A stretch of 7,027 nucleotides of DNA, taken from positions 1 through 7,027 of the forward strand of contig JAKITZ010000127.1 of the NCBI GenBank assembly GCA_021647805.1. The letters are read 5' to 3'. This DNA is from Robiginitomaculum sp. (lineage in GTDB: Bacteria > Pseudomonadota > Alphaproteobacteria > Caulobacterales > Maricaulaceae). The position numbers and the translations under genes were made by a program. Numbering within the stretch: position 1 is the first letter of the stretch; the number at the start of each line of letters is the position of its first letter. The notes below the pieces were generated by a model, which did no database searches, had not been told where the DNA came from, and was given only the letters and a program-made list of their open reading frames with translations. Positions 6,459 to 7,027 of this stretch are shown piece after piece.

Positions 6459-7027
6459 TACCCAACGCTCCCTTCTAATGAAATAGCTACCAATGCTTGT
6501 GCTTCAACGGCAAATTCCATCGGCAATTTTTGCATTACTTCGCGGGCAAAACCATTGACCAATAAGGCTGTGGCCTCTTCCATATCCAAGCCCCGTTGCT
6601 GGCAATAAAACAGCTGATCTTCTGATAATCTAGTTGTGGTGGCTTCGTGCTCCATATGGGCATCTGATCTTGCAACATCGACATATGGCACTGTATGCGC
6701 ACCGCATAAATCACCAATCAACAAACTATCGCACTGGGTAAAGTTACGAGCATTTTCTGCTTTACGATGCACACTAACCAATCCGCGATAGGTGTTTTGA
6801 GCGTGACCTGCGGATATACCTTTCGAGATAATCCTTGATGTGGTGTTCTTGCCCAAATGGATCATTTTAGTGCCAGTATCGGCCTGCTGATAACCATTAG
6901 TAATGGCAATTGAATAAAACTCGCCTGACGAGCCATCACCGCGCAATATGCATGAAGGATATTTCCAAGTAATCGCCGATCCGGTTTCTACTTGTGTCCA
7001 TGAAATATGTGAATTTTTTCCACGGCA
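6458..7027 (-). CDS. sufB: Fe-S assembly scaffold subunit SufB, C-terminal part (cut by window edge)
   Basis: SufB is the scaffold subunit on which the Fe-S cluster is assembled, receiving sulfur from SufS and iron with SufD. The reading frame is open from the right edge to the TAA at 6460-6458 and gives the last 189 residues of a protein usually near 480-500; the missing N-terminal part lies outside the window. The fragment begins CRGKNSHISWTQVETGSA, a strongly conserved SufB core segment that lies upstream of any in-window ATG. Cys99 of the fragment, in NFTQCDSLL, aligns with E. coli SufB Cys405, the proposed cluster-site cysteine. Glu128 in MEHEATTTR aligns with Glu434 at the same 29-residue spacing. 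The end EFAVEAQALVAISLEGSVG closely matches the family C-terminus. It is the first visible gene of the operon, and its stop shares one base with the cupin start codon. Confidence 0.97.
   Translation of the reverse strand, partial: CRGKNSHISWTQVETGSAITWKYPSCILRGDGSSGEFYSIAITNGYQQADTGTKMIHLGKNTTSRIISKGISAGHAQNTYRGLVSVHRKAENARNFTQCDSLLIGDLCGAHTVPYVDVARSDAHMEHEATTTRLSEDQLFYCQQRGLDMEEATALLVNGFAREVMQKLPMEFAVEAQALVAISLEGSVG

Noticed and set aside
6458..6946. SufB beginning at an internal ATG at 6946 as a short 162-residue protein
   Set aside because: The frame stays open to the window edge, and the upstream codons encode the conserved SufB segment starting CRGKNS. The gene is cut by the window, not short.
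1..7027. CRISPR array, insertion sequence, tRNA/rRNA, toxin-antitoxin or defence genes
   Set aside because: I looked on both strands for regular repeats, terminal inverted repeats, transposase or nuclease motifs and tRNA-like segments and found none. The window is almost fully occupied by housekeeping genes.

Overview
The window is ordinary chromosomal sequence from a proteobacterium, most likely an alphaproteobacterium. The clues are the SUF gene order (sufB, cupin, sufC, sufD, sufS, sufT), the close SufB/SufC/SufD family matches, and an E. coli-like aerobic GlpD. Base composition is moderate to AT-leaning throughout, and I saw no compositional break, insertion sequence, integrase, tRNA, CRISPR array or phage gene. 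The taxonomic call is an inference from gene content, not from a marker gene.

Left part (1-2385): a divergent glycerol-use pair. glpK (minus strand, cut off by the left edge) encodes glycerol kinase. glpD (plus strand, complete) encodes the membrane-associated, FAD-dependent glycerol-3-phosphate dehydrogenase. Together they turn glycerol into dihydroxyacetone phosphate and pass electrons to quinone. They share a 97-bp intergenic region that carries two similar AT-rich, near-palindromic boxes, one beside each start codon. No glpF or glpR lies in the window.

Right part (2386-7027): a compact minus-strand operon for SUF iron-sulfur cluster assembly. In transcription order it runs: sufB (only the last 189 codons are inside the window), a small cupin gene, sufC, sufD, sufS, sufT. 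Spacings are from -4 to +5 bp, with TAATG, GTGA and ATGA-type stop/start overlaps that suggest translational coupling. SufS supplies persulfide sulfur, SufBCD is the ATP-driven scaffold on which the cluster is built, and SufT is a DUF59 maturation factor. The cupin between sufB and sufC keeps the metal-binding residues of its fold but has no known role in the pathway; it is the least understood gene here.

The glp and suf units converge tail to tail with no spacer: the glpD stop codon is directly followed by the complement of the sufT stop codon, and no convincing terminator is visible. No stretch longer than 300 bases lacks a gene. I did not find evidence for a wholly new biological system; the points most worth a look are the cupin, the paired boxes between glpK and glpD, and the spacer-free convergent junction.
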